In this document: positions 13,771 through 24,435 of the stretch, piece by piece
How the letters are laid out: each line of letters starts with the position of its first letter
Numbering within the stretch: the stretch's first letter is position 1
From: Mastigias papua
Lineage: Eukaryota > Cnidaria > Scyphozoa > Rhizostomeae > Mastigiidae
Assembly (NCBI GenBank): GCA_964019165.1
Contig: OZ025268.1
Location: 11,490,359 to 11,554,358 of the forward strand
Length of the DNA stretch: 64,000 nt
Direction of reading: 5' to 3'
The notes under the pieces: model-generated
Told to the model about the DNA's origin: nothing
Database searches by the model: none
The model's input: only the letters and a program-made list of their open reading frames with translations
Position numbers and translations under genes: made by a program

Positions 13771-14667
13771 TAATGAGCATTTGTCACCCCCCACGTGACA
13801 ATGATGTCATGCCGCTTCTGATTGGTCAGATCATTTTGGAGGGTAAAACAATATCTCGGCGTAACTTCGACCATAGACTTAACTTGCTCAAAATCGCATT
13901 ATTTTGAAAAATTGATTCATTAAAATGCACCCAAATCATATTCTGTCAGGTGACATACAATGCACTAGGACCTCGTTCGGTTTCCAACCCTGGGAGCTCT
14001 GTGCATTCGCAGTTTTATTGCAACTTGGAGCTGCCAAGCCAAGCTCATTTATCCTACATAAAAACAAGATTTATTTAATGGCTGATCCTAGCTATACAGA
14101 AAATCAGTATGGGTCTGCTTCTGCGACCACGAACAAGTATCATATCGGCAGTCTCGAGCGTGTACCGTTTGTTTACAAGAGTCTGATAGGCCTATCTCAG
14201 GAAATCAATCAAATTTCATAAATTAACTTTATTCGTATTTCTCACATCAATTCTCATCATGATCTTATATAAATAGAAGTTTCTGATCAATGAGGGACAC
14301 TTACATCCAAAAACATAGGGCTTTATAGCCACCCGAAAGCGATTTCTCCAGGACACGATCTTCCGTACAGCCTGATAAGAGGATTCCCATAGCTACTTGA
14401 AGTCAGTCGATATTTCACTATCTCCGGCTATAGTTTGATGGAATAGGTTATAACTTGAATGACAATAAACGTCTGAAGCGTAGTACGGGCTTTTTGTTTG
14501 TTGGAGAATTCTCTACGGCAACAAAATCTCCAATTTCACTAGTGCCCTAACTACATGATTGTCCTTCGATCTCCACTGCTAACTTTTGTTTTGCCCTCCA
14601 AAGCGGTCTAACCAATCAGCGATGGGTATGATGTCATTGTCACGTGGGGGGTGACAAATGCTCATTA
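13771..14667. repeat. Foldback element with promoter-like arms
   Basis: An 80-bp arm at 13771-13850 recurs inverted at 14588-14667 with roughly 85% identity; the first 34 bases from TAATGAGCATTTGTCACC are identical. Each arm carries CACGTGAC (an E-box), a CRE-like octamer (TGATGTCA in one, TGACATCA in the other) and ATTGGT (inverted CCAAT). The two CRE versions are the two possible deamination products of TGACGTCA. Sequence between the arms is not repetitive. Confidence 0.8.
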
Positions 14668-14732
14668 ATCGAGGATGTTGAGCTACCTTTGCTTTCGCTT
14701 TCGCTATCACTGCATGTTTCTTCATTGGCTTA

Positions 14733-14815
14733 AGAAAGTTTTAAGGAACTTTTAGAACTAAAAGTAAGAAACTTTTACTACCAGGTCTTGAACCAGGACT
14801 CTTATAAAAAACTTG
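14733..14815 (+). repeat. Fragment of the TTATAAGGAACC MITE family
   Basis: Contains AAGGAACTTTTAGAACTAAAAG and ends near ACTCTTATAAAAAAC, matching the right part of the complete copy at 43400-43857 with several changes. Confidence 0.5.
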
Positions 14816-15743
14816 CATTGAGAAAACTTCTTACATTTGTTCGGTTGAATGGCCAAATGAACTGAACTTGTCAGCCACAGAACAAACTTGTTTTCTAACT
14901 ATATTGTCTCCGTTCAAACATTCGTTGAACAATACTCAATGACTGAACAAGCTGAAAATGCGACTAACAAGAGGACTAACGACAGATGGAACTTATGTCC
15001 AATTACTCCAGCTACTAAAACATTCCCGATCAACTTCTAACATGACCATAATCTTGGACAAAATACTACCAAAAAGGCTATAGGTAGAACAACCAGTTCC
15101 TTAACTTCAGCTGCGCAAAACAATAGCATACTTTCATCTCCCCTTTTGGATCAATGTTGAATGATAGGGATACAATTCCATGCCATTTGGTCAACACTGA
15201 GTGAGGGGGGGAGGGGTAAATTTGAAAGCAATGCCAGTTTGGACGAAAACTTTCTCGCATACTCCTAAGTCCCGAATAGATGGGGCGGTAAGAATAGTAG
15301 GGGGTTGGAAATTTCTTAAAAACCTAATAAACAGGAGGGTCAGGATATGGATGAGTTTCACAACTTATTTCAATTGTAAACAAATGAAAAAGATGACGTT
15401 CTCACGTTACTTAATATTCGAACGGAATACAGATACAAAAATAATAAACGGTGGGATCTGCAATAAGGATGTCCTGGGTGGATTTTTTAAAAACAAATTA
15501 ATAAGTGGGGGGACGTTCATTCAGGACTCAAGAGTAAGTTCTGTCCAAGACTCTAGATATTGAAATTTTTACGGTAATGAGCACTTCGTAGAGAGCTTGA
15601 TGGCGTTACTAGAGAGAGGGGAAGATGGAGGGAGAGAAGGGGGCGAATGAGAGGGAGACGGGAATTAATAGTTAGCTTGATCAGAGCCAGGCTACAAGAT
15701 TATACGTTTTCACTAGATTTGTTCAAAAAAGTAACAACCTTAC

Positions 15744-16070
15744 CTTCTGAAGTGGCTTGAATCCAACGGATTTAACATTTACTTCTGAGAGGCAGATTTC
15801 ACAACGTCTTCGCCTTGTCTTGAAGAACCATGTCAATAGACAGCTCTCGTGAGCGAATTCTGATGATCCTGCACACTTGCAGGGCGAAACTAAGGGTTCT
15901 GTGCCTCGTTCTAGACAAATTCGACATGTCGGGTCCAATTCAAACGTTCTCAAACTCGCCTGACTTGATGGCGAAATTGGGGGCTGAACATGAGGCACAG
16001 GGTCGTGTGTGGCAACAGTAATGACCTCTGTGGTTGGAAAGCAGCTTGAACTATCACTATTTTGAGCCAT
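15744..16070 (-). CDS. MARCH-type membrane E3 ubiquitin ligase, exon 1 (RING-CH)
   Basis: Encodes residues 1-109 starting MAQNSDSSSC. A complete RING-CH (C4HC3) finger is present: C49-x2-C52, C64-x-C66, H74-x2-C77, C90-x2-C93, with the tryptophan W81 three residues after the C77-leucine pair. RING-CH ligases move ubiquitin to membrane proteins and drive their endocytosis. The exon ends AAG/GTAAGG in phase 0, exactly compatible with the exon at 12497-13363; joined length is 397 residues. A likely 5'-UTR splice acceptor (TTTTATTTTCAACAG) at 16131-16145 suggests an additional non-coding first exon upstream. Confidence 0.9.
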
Positions 16071-16296
16071 ATTTTATCACAAATATTATCACCAAGCCAG
16101 CATCATACAACTAACTGCTCAGGTCCTCGTCTGTTGAAAATAAAATTGTTATTACTATTTATTTAATAACGCAGGTTGAGCTATGACAGTCTCAAGTTGG
16201 CTCTGATGTGGACCTGCAAAGTAACTTCATTAAAAGAAATAAAAGCGATATAATTAATATACTTTAGTTTCTCACAGTGGGCTGAACATAAACATT

Positions 16297-16700
16297 ATGG
16301 GGGGGGGGGGTCAAGCTGTCCTTCCAATCCAAAGCCCACAGTGCATCCTATTTCTAAAATACACGAAGTGTTCCATAGGCCTAAAAGTGTGTATACGTTT
16401 CGATATCAATATTTTTACTTGCTGCTGTTTCCCTTTCAAATGTGACTTTTCAATGGTTTCATGCTCTTTAGTTAAGAGCCTCTTGAAAGCCTCTGTGCTA
16501 CTTGCATTCTTTAAGTCAATACTAAGGCTGTTCCATATTACAGTTCCTGTATAGTTCAATGTATAAATATAGATACGTACATGCATGTTCCACAAAAGAT
16601 GAAAATATTGCAATTACTTTCAGTTTCCTCGCTTCAAAAGTAGGAAGACCACATGGCTGACTATCAAAAGACGTGCTAATACGCTTATTTGTTATTTCCC
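16297..16700 (-). pseudogene. LINE protein C-terminal remnant
   Basis: The minus strand encodes YTGTVIWNSLSIDLKNASS then TEAFKRLLTKEH, the familiar 'Y.G...WN.LP..L..A.S...FK..L' tail of CR1/jockey-type LINE proteins. The preceding part (SQPCGLPTFEARKLKVIAIF) is in another frame, so there is at least one frameshift. Downstream frame runs over a G homopolymer near 16300. Confidence 0.55.
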
Positions 16701-16713
16701 TCGATTCATCCAA

Positions 16714-17700
16714 ATAAAACGTTATCGGTAGCTATTTCAAGTACTTGTCCTTTCTGTTTAAGACTACACTAAACAAAAAACACATTGGATTCTAAAAGTA
16801 ATACAAGCTAACAAAACGATTGAGTTCTGTGTTTGGGAAGGTGAGAGATAGCGATAAGTATCAAGCTTTAGGAGAGGTTCCCTGCATCAACAAGTTCAGT
16901 TTCCTCTAATCGTCAGTGGTTCTTCTTCACACGTATACTAATAGGCATGTATCTTGTATGAATACATACGTTTATTAATAATTATGGATAAAAGGATGAC
17001 AAGAGAAGCCGAGCACGAATCAATACACGAATGTTTACTTACAATCTGAAACCGAATGCCGAATGCTGAACACCGAATGACTCATCTTATGAAAGAAGGC
17101 CAATCCCTTCCTTGTATCGTTCCGCAATTGCAAGGTGGACCCTTTTACAATTGGTCAATATCAATAATACAATTTTATAGCCTTTCTCTAGTAATGTTGA
17201 AGATACTAAACTATATTTTAGATCAGTTTGCAGATACGAAGCACATTTTCAATGCCAAGCTTTTCAAAGGAACGCGTGATCTGTACCCGTTCTTTTGTTT
17301 CTGAATAAATAGTGCACGTGTGGCACTATTGTATTGCACGCGAAAGGGCTGTGCCTCTTCTTGGAAATAATAGGCCACTTTCTCAACTTATTGGTATCAG
17401 CTTCTATTTAACTTACTAAAGAGGTTGTAAAGTCTAGGAAGCAAAACCAGGGCAAGATATTGCTTCTATTATTCTTATGTAAGATGCCATCACTTGATTT
17501 CTTTTGACATTCAATTTTGGGTTCAGATAGGAAACAATACTAGCTCATCTTTCGAATACAGTACAGTCCTGGCTTGCTCTGAAACTAAACAATGTCTAAA
17601 ATAAGTTTAAGTAATTTGACTTATAATGTATTCTGGCCATAGATCTCATCCCATAGATCAGCTAATACAATATCTGGCACTTAGGGCTGTGCCTCTATTG
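16714..17700. other. No recognisable gene
   Basis: No domain-bearing frame; moderately AT-rich unique sequence. Confidence 0.45.
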
Positions 17701-17712
17701 TCACGTTTCACC

Positions 17713-17896
17713 AAGCATAACCGCCAAATGTTTGAGAGCCCTGTCAGGTCTATTTTCTCCCAATCTAACTGACCAATCATCATGCAGAATGGGCCTAGTC
17801 TTAGCATGTGTGGTCAAAATCCTGCACGATGATTGGTCAATTAGGTTGAGAGAAATTAGACTTGGTAGGGTTCTCAAACATTTGGCGGCTATGCTC
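17713..17896. repeat. Foldback (hairpin) MITE-like repeat
   Basis: 75-bp arms at 17713-17787 and 17822-17896 are inverted copies at about 85% identity, with a 34-bp loop. Mismatches are almost all transitions. Each arm includes GACCAATCAT and CGCCAAATGTTTGAG. Both strands give short overlapping frames purely because of the symmetry. Confidence 0.85.
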
Positions 17897-17984
17897 ATTC
17901 ACCAAGAAAGCTTACATACTGCAAAGTACACTTTCTTACAGACTGCTTGAAACTATTTAGAGCACCAGCAGCCACCATTGATGA

Positions 17985-18400
17985 GGAAGATCCTTAATGG
18001 TTGGCAGGACAAACATGCTTTGATTCCACTCAGGATATTCTGTTGTGTTCTTATATTGCTGCCTCCATCCAGCACTCCCTATGCAGCACTTTTAACATGT
18101 ATATCATAGTCAATACATGTGTCGCCATACATACAAGTTACAACTCCATTGATAGATGAAAACCCTCTTGTTAGAAATTTCAGTTGGTGGTACTTTGGCT
18201 TCAATATGGAGAGATAAGGTAACTTTCGCAATGAGACATCTTTCCTAAGTAAATAGGTCCAGTATATCTCATCAGCGCAACTATACTCGCAATTATCGTA
18301 ACTTCCTTGGGCATTTGTGGTGGCATGTTCATTACTGTACAGGATTTCGACAATCCTTCATAACCTTTGCCAATGTCACACATAGCCAGGCCAGTTCTTA
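17985..18400 (-). pseudogene. Remnant of a Kolobok/Mutator-like transposase
   Basis: Minus-strand frames align by eye with the intact transposase at 26656-28497: MCDIGKGYEGLSKSCTVMNM corresponds to its MRSVGQGFSGAKKFCSVMNI (residues about 174-193), then, after a deletion, TRGFSSINGVVTCM corresponds to KRGFISLNGCVTAI (about 249-262), and further on NTTEYPEWNQ matches the SPAYHVWKL region. The catalytic DGTW segment is deleted and frames shift, so it is dead. It belongs to a different, older subfamily than the intact element. Confidence 0.7.
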
Positions 18401-18420
18401 CAGCTATTGCAAGAGATATT

Positions 18421-18742
18421 GGCGCTAATATACTTTCGCACCTCTAATCGATTACAGGGGGCTACCCCCGTAAACTATACACCATTCGATAGCTCTTCAT
18501 CTGGACATTCATATTGTCATATGTCCGTCACTATGCAGTCGTACGTATTTTATTTATATTCATAATGCCTGGTATCAAACTAACGCTAACCCATACCCAT
18601 TACCCTAACTCCTACCCTAATCCTCACCCTATGGGGTAAATGGGGTAGCATATGAATATACAGATGAAGAGCTATGGAATGGTGTATAATTTATGGGGGT
18701 AGTCCCCTGTAATCGAAGAGAGGTGCGAAAGTACATTGGCGC
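18421..18742. repeat. Foldback MITE with telomere-like core
   Basis: Arms of about 93 bp at 18421-18513 and 18650-18742 are inverted copies at close to 88% identity, beginning GGCGCTAATATACTTTCGCA and GGCGCCAATGTACTTTCGCA. The 136-bp centre holds a degenerate CCCTAA-like run at about 18580-18632 (CTAACGCTAACCC, ATTACCCTAACTCC, CCTAATCCTCACCCTA). No clear target-site duplication was seen. Confidence 0.8.
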
Positions 18743-18749
18743 CATTTTG

Positions 18750-19120
18750 TTTTACTAACTTTTGATTTCGTGAGATTAGACTGCTTACATGACATTTTAA
18801 TGACTTTCAAAATCCACATACTGAACAAATAAGAGTGTAAATAATATTTTAGGGCTGGCATAAACCTTCCTCCTGTGACAATTCAGTGTTCAAAGTCAGC
18901 TGACGGAGCAGGCTGAACACCTCCAAGAACACTCAAATAACAGGGTGAAGTGTAAACTTACTCAACAATGAACATAATATTATAACAGTACTTTGACTAA
19001 TTATTCCCAATTAATTGGGGAGGGGGACGGAAAGGACCCTTTCAGTGTTGTGTTGTTGGATTTGTACCAACCCATTGTTGTTTTCCGCGCCATGAGTATT
19101 AATGGGGGTTGCTACATCTG
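18750..19120. other. No recognisable gene
   Basis: Unique sequence apart from a G-rich GGGGAGGGGG tract near 19017. Confidence 0.4.
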
Positions 19121-19129
19121 GAGCGATCT

Positions 19130-19375
19130 TTTTAGGGCCTGTATACATGCTCCCGCCTAGCCGGGATATTACGCCTCGCCGAGATACCTCGCCTAGCCGG
19201 GATACTCTGGCTGCCTATAGAAACACATAAAATTTTGACTTTGCATGTACATGAGAGCTTTATCCCGTCCCGTCTTGCATGGATATTTTCACTCTGTCTC
19301 GGCAAGGCGGGATATCCCACAAGTTCCTGCATTCATGTAGGAAATTATCCAGGCAAGGCGGGATATACCGCCCAG
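19130..19375. repeat. Cluster of GCAAGGCGGGA / CCCGCCTAGCCGGGA motifs
   Basis: Contains TCCCGCCTAGCCGGGATA twice in variant form on one side and CGGCAAGGCGGGATATC twice on the other, and starts TTTAGGGCCTGTATACATG. It is related to the better preserved Harbinger-type MITE at 60495-60948, with which it shares the TAGGGCCTG end and the motif, but its right end and duplication are not clear. Confidence 0.65.
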
Positions 19376-19649
19376 GAGCGGATCTAAGGGGTTGCGAGCG
19401 TCGCTTCATTAAGCCACGGTCAGGTTTCCAGTACCATATTTATTAGATCTAATTTCAGCACCTAAATGCGAAATGAAAGTAAGGATATCAATGCTCTGGA
19501 GTCATTAGTTCCTTTCCTCTTCGTACCCAAGCTTATCATGGGACGATTAACAGGATGGATAAGTTTTCGATTTTTAACCAATCAGATGCAGTATTGTAGG
19601 GTAGAACAACCAGTAAGTTCACAAGAACTATCATATTTCAAAAACTAGC

Positions 19650-19870
19650 CGGAGCCACTGTAGTCCATGCTTTATCGGCCTTTTTTGTAGTGGGAGCCAC
19701 AGTGTGCAGCTTGTTCAGTTCAAATTCTAGCTCTCTACCAATTAGAACTTCGCATTTACATCCAAGTTTTGGCGCGAGCCACAATGAGCAACTTCACAAT
19801 TTCAAATTTTGCTCCTCCGTCAATCATAAGTAAATGACGTAGCTAAATGTTGTGGCGCGAGCCACGGTGG
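19650..19870. repeat. Degenerate tandem repeat, unit about 81 bp
   Basis: The core GCGAGCCACAATG recurs in variant form near 19692, 19773 and 19855 (and a partial one near 19655), with the following CAACTTCACAATTTCAAATT also conserved between the first two units. Confidence 0.5.
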
Positions 19871-20685
19871 TATTTTGAACAGTAAAATATCATGAATTAA
19901 GAAACCACAGACTGACCCAATGATATAGAAGCGCCGATGTCTTTGGTATTGCCAGCAATTATTACTTCATCCTAGTTTTTTTCCACATGAGTTTGAATCT
20001 AAGCATTACTTTAATCTATATAAACAAAATACATAAGAAATTTATGGAGTAACTATATTGTCAAACAATATTGCTGGATGTCTGCAAAAAGCTACTTCAC
20101 TATAGCACGAAAAAGCGGGAACATTGCTTTAGCATACTGAAAGCTTTTTTCGTCCGACACTCGTCAGAGTATGAAACGTCGGATAGCGACCGAAAGGTGA
20201 AACGACTTCCTTTGCTTCCTTTGATATCATCTTCACAATGGATTCAAGTAGTAAGAAGGATCTACTAAATTACATAGAGTGTATAACTTTGGTTTTGCAA
20301 TGTATTTGACTCTTGTGATTCACTCGAGGTTTAGCTTGATCCTACAAGCAAATGATCTAATGGTGTTTCTTATACTTTTATTACTTTATTTTGAAAAGTT
20401 AGTTTGCGACTATCTTAACTGTTAGTGCCATTAGTGGTATCAGCCTTAAGTATACTCTCAATCCAAAAGTATCTTTAATTTCTTTGTGCTATCTTAAATG
20501 TTGCTATGTTTCCTAATTCAATTGGTGGAAGATTGCATTTATGGGCTTATCTGTCTACACAGAATTTAGTAGTGTCTCATTGCAACTCAGACTGCAGCAT
20601 TATTATGGCAAAATCTCTGTATGGTATTAAATTGGGTCTTGTACCATTGTAATATGCTGCTGTTCATCAGTACCTTAATCGATTC
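19871..20685. other. No recognisable gene
   Basis: A 65-codon frame at 20071-20268 has no recognisable domain. Nothing else is supported. Confidence 0.4.
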
Positions 20686-20689
20686 AACT

Positions 20690-20835
20690 GTTTCGCGCCA
20701 GGTCTGACCGTGGTCAGTGATGCGTGAACAAGGTAATGAAACCAAAGTATCACCAACTGAAATTTCCAAGTGCACAGTCTCGCTGGATGGTTGATGGCAA
20801 ACAAGAGGGTTTTTGTCTATTAGTAAAGTCTAAAC
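20690..20835 (+). pseudogene. Second remnant of a Kolobok/Mutator-like transposase
   Basis: The plus strand encodes KVSPTEISKCTVSLDG, then a stop, then WQTRGFLSI, equivalent to the catalytic CGVSVDGTWQKRGFISL segment of the intact transposase (D244). The nucleotide stretch ACCAACTGAAATTTC is shared with the remnant at 17985-18400, so both come from the same subfamily. The stop falls in the position of the DGTW threonine. Only this catalytic segment is recognisable. Confidence 0.65.
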
Positions 20836-20839
20836 TTGT

Positions 20840-21805
20840 TGCACCTTCTATTCTGAGCAAAAAGAAAAAATGTCAAACAAAAACGAGGCCCGAGCAGGTT
20901 GCTAAAGTTAGAAAGGGCGTTTTCCTAGAATCTAAAGGGCGTGGTTTCAAAAATTTCTATCGGGCTTTCACCCGTAGACTCCCATCTTTCCTATTCACTA
21001 CTACCCCCCACCTTTTCACAGCTGGCCTCGTTATTTTTTCAATCGCTGAATAACTACACCAGTGACATGTCGAAGGAAGTTTTAGCAAACACCGGGCCAC
21101 TGGGAGGCTGGAGGGTTTCAGGTCCCTTTAACTTTCTGCTAACCAGTGACTTTTCTTGCTTTAAACAAGCAATTCTACTATATGTAGCCCCCACTTTTAT
21201 TCGGTAGTGCCCTGCCTATTGAGTGGAGGTGTAGGAAGAGACAATTACCAATAGGTATGAGCAAGGCACTACAATTACCGACAAGTCACGAGCGTTATGC
21301 CAGATATATTGTTGGCCCCAGAAACAGCAGTGCAATTTAAAAATACAATTTTAATTTCAAACAAATCACTTAAATTTGTGTTTTACAAAGGCTGCATGCT
21401 TTTCTACCTTAATACTAAGCACAAAATGCCAATGCAGAAGTCTACAGTAACATGGAATTGTTGCCATGCTTCAACAAAGACGTTTTACGGCCGGGTTGAT
21501 AATGCGAACAAAAGTTGAAATTTTCCTACAAATGGCACTTTTGCTCCACTGTTCACCCAAATGGAAGATAGGAGGAGCTCTTGCCCCATCTTTCCCTCTA
21601 TTCGATGTCCCTAGGTGATACTCCACACTTCCTACTTCGGCGTGCTTCTGAATTACATGATAGACAGTAAATTATAAAAAGTAATGCTCGACTACTCAAA
21701 AACGTAAGAAAGTCTATACTGGATATTGAAAACTAACAAAAGTCGATAAGTTCATATATTTGCAATTCCAATATTCACACAAATCTACTATTTCTTAGAT
21801 TTAAC
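20840..21805. other. No recognisable gene
   Basis: Frames at 20724-21053, 20941-21207 and 21297-21518 overlap and have no recognisable domain. Confidence 0.4.
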
Positions 21806-21811
21806 TTGCTT

Positions 21812-22063
21812 ATACCGTAAATCCTCAAATTTACCCCCAGGGGGCTTATTTATTTTTGATGATTTTTGGGTTGGGGCTTATTCGAGGGGGCTTTTAAAAT
21901 TACTTGACACATATTGCATATAAAGCTCATTGTCAAAACTCCTTTTCTACATAATATTGAAGAAACAGTTTAAATTTAAGCATTAGTCTTTATCAAGGTC
22001 TTTATCATCATATGGGGTGGGGAGGCTCATTTAATGGTGGGGAAAATGCGAGGATTTACGTTA
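21812..22063. mobile_element. MITE with ACCGTAAATCCTC ends, copy 1
   Basis: Left end TACCGTAAATCCTC and right end, read on the minus strand, AACGTAAATCCTCGC form short inverted repeats about 252 bp apart. The interior (AAGCTCATTGTCAAAACTCC, GGTCTTTATCATCAT) recurs in the copy at 30930-31140. Confidence 0.8.
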
Positions 22064-22604
22064 TCCCGTGCTAATATGCATGTGTAGCACTGTAGAGTCT
22101 ACAGCATGCTAAGCATGCTTTCTTGTTTTGAATGCGGATGCGCAACCACCAGGACCCAGATATTTTGGCTAGAAGTTTCGATACCAAAGTTATGAAAAAC
22201 TAAGAAAGCTTCAAAGTATCAAAAGGTTAAAAAATACTTGCTTATAAAAAAAGCACGCGTACTTCGCCAGTTCATAGTGGCCAGTTCTCAATAGGCATAA
22301 AGATTATCTATCTATGCGATACCGTTTATAATCAGTTACTTGTTAGTACAACTCTAGTTTGTGGTACTACCGAGACACTTGAACATGCTACTCATGTAAA
22401 GTCTCCAGTAGGTCGAGCACTTTCCTGCCAGCAAAATCAAAGACTTTGCATAATTCGGGCCCACTCAAAAACTAAGAAGAGTGTGGTACTCTTTAGGATT
22501 GCTCTAGTATCATATTAAAAAGATTGGATAATTTTATCACGGTGGACGCGAAAAATGTGTTGCTTGAGGGGCATATCACTCGCGGAAAAACCTCGTACTC
22601 TTAG

Positions 22605-22740
22605 TGAAAAAGTGACTAAAATTGCAAAATGTCTATGACAAAAAGTGACAAAAATTAAAAAATTAACAAGAAATAATGAAAATCACATTATAAGTCACAA
22701 AATATAGCAAAACATCGCAGAAAAAAGACTTCTAAAGTTC
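22605..22740. repeat. AAAATCACA-type repeat, left flank of LINE remnant
   Basis: Irregular repetition of GTGACAAAAATT / AAAATCACATT / TCACAAAATATAGC. A related block follows the LINE remnant at 23345-23510, sharing CACAAAATAT.GCAAAACATC.CA. Confidence 0.6.
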
Positions 22741-22745
22741 TAAAA

Positions 22746-23268
22746 ATGAAAGAAACAAGACTAACTAAACAAGTTTACAATGAGCAGAAAAGACTTAACT
22801 TCAAAGATTGCTGGCACTATCAAATTAAAAAAGATTCAAAAGACCTTAAGATTGATCTTACAGAGAAACAAATCAGCAACCTGCTAATGAAAGAATGGGA
22901 AAAACTAATCAAACAAAGTGTAGTAAAATCTATTGAAAATGACCTAAGAAAGGACAACGGATCAAAAACAAGGTTCATTAGAAAAAGTTCCTTTGGAATA
23001 AAACAATATATAAAACATAGTGAAGCCCCTAAATTGCTAAAAGTTGAAGCTAAATATGGTAGACTTAAAGGCAAACTTTAGAGGAAAAAATGAAAATGCT
23101 TTCTGTAGGAGGTGTGGAGTTCATGACAAACATGTTGAGCATTTGTGGGAAAGCTCCCTATTTGAAAATAAAAACATGCCTAATTCTACAAATATGACAA
23201 AAAATAATCCAAAAGTATTATGCATTATACAAAAATATGTGGAAAAGTTTATTAAAAAAAGATCATAA
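22746..23268 (+). pseudogene. LINE ORF2 C-terminal remnant with Cys-rich motif
   Basis: The first frame (111 codons) is Lys-rich and runs to KVEAKYGRLKGKL; a shift to the next frame gives MVDLKANFRGKNENAFCRRC then GVHDKHVEHLWESS, the familiar 'M.D.K.NFKG...C..C...E...H....C' tail of several LINE clades in aquatic invertebrates. The final cysteine of the motif is lost. No reverse-transcriptase core remains. It is flanked on both sides by AAAATCACA-type repeats, suggesting insertion into, or mobilisation with, that repeat. Confidence 0.65.
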
Positions 23269-23344
23269 CACAACCTGTGCTACTTCCCCAGTGCACTTGG
23301 GTAAAAGTAACGGCTCCGAAATGGAGATTTGGTACTATTATTTA

Positions 23345-23510
23345 TTTATTTATTTATTTATCTCAATCACAAAAATCACAAAAATCATAAAGATGATCAA
23401 ATTCACAACAAATTCATAAGATATAACGAAAATCACCTTAAAACTCACAAAATATCGCAAAACATCACAAAAATCACATAAAATCACAAAAATCGCAAAA
23501 TTCTGGTACA
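23345..23510. repeat. AAAATCACA-type repeat and (TTTA)n tract
   Basis: Starts with five TTTA units and continues as irregular CACAAAAATCA repeats, related to 22605-22740. Confidence 0.6.
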
Positions 23511-23519
23511 CGCTTCTAA

Positions 23520-24430
23520 AAGTGATACACCTCTCAGTGCTGCCTACTTTCTACCAATGTGTCTACAAGGCACAGTAATACGTTTTCCCTATCATGATGG
23601 CTCTTTTTTGAGCAATTTCACACTGTTGGAAATGCCATGGGTACTACGTGCAGCATTGCTTGCCCAACTAAAAGTTGTTGTTCCTCTTTGCCCTTCCTAC
23701 AATCTTAAGATGACAACAAATTATCCTTAAAAAGCCAAAAAAATAAATAATTTGATGCAGAACAACATTGCATGTATTAATGGCCATCTAAAAACAAGGT
23801 TTTGGAGCTTTCACCGGCTTTGCTGATCAAAATTTACAGTGACGCTTCAATACAAGTCAGTAATAACTTGAGCTATCCTACCGAGCAGGAAATATATATC
23901 AGTCACCATTAGGCTCTGGGAAAGTGGGGATGTCTTACCCGTCCGCAATTTCCTGGCTGACCGGCTAAAGTTGGCATAAGGATCATGCTATGTCAGCAAC
24001 TATTGTGCCTTGTCGGTCAGCAATTATGAGGTCTTGTGCAAACCTGTCGGTAAATTTCTTTTGTACACCTATACTCTAAAGTTCTTCGGCATGTCACTGC
24101 ATTTGATGACCACTTTAGGCGGCATTTGAAGGCGTCTGCTAATGATGAGTAAAGTACTCGTGAAAAATTCAAGGGCGTGGCTTTGCTAATCACATCAAAA
24201 ATTTAGTCCCTCTTCTTTTCTTCGTTCTCTTCATAGACGGCTCAAATTGCTCTTATTTTTTCTTCTGTGCCTTTAAGCCTAATAGGTAATGTCCCCTAGA
24301 TCTTAAGGATGGGGGATGACATTTATTGCGAACCATGCTAGAGCCCTGAAGTGAATACCTCTACAGTCCTTAGTTGTGAAGAACCACTTTACTTCACAAC
24401 AATGGACAATACAGTTATTCACTTGTACGA
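23520..24430. other. No recognisable gene
   Basis: No supportable coding frame, RNA or repeat boundary. Confidence 0.4.
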
Positions 24431-24435
24431 TAGTT

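Larger units (their letters stand above)
13364..15743 (-). other. Intron of the MARCH-type gene, 2380 bp
   Basis: Begins GTAAGG (donor AAG/GTAAGG at 15744/15743) and ends in CCACAG, phase 0. It contains the foldback at 13771-14667 and a MITE-family fragment at about 14733-14815. Open frames inside it (for example 13925-14221 and 15201-15563) match nothing and are treated as chance. Confidence 0.85.

Noticed and set aside
13925..14221. 98-codon frame inside the MARCH intron
   Set aside because: No domain, no splice context, and located inside the foldback element.
18580..18632. Chromosome end or telomere array
   Set aside because: Only about 50 bp, degenerate, and inside a foldback element.
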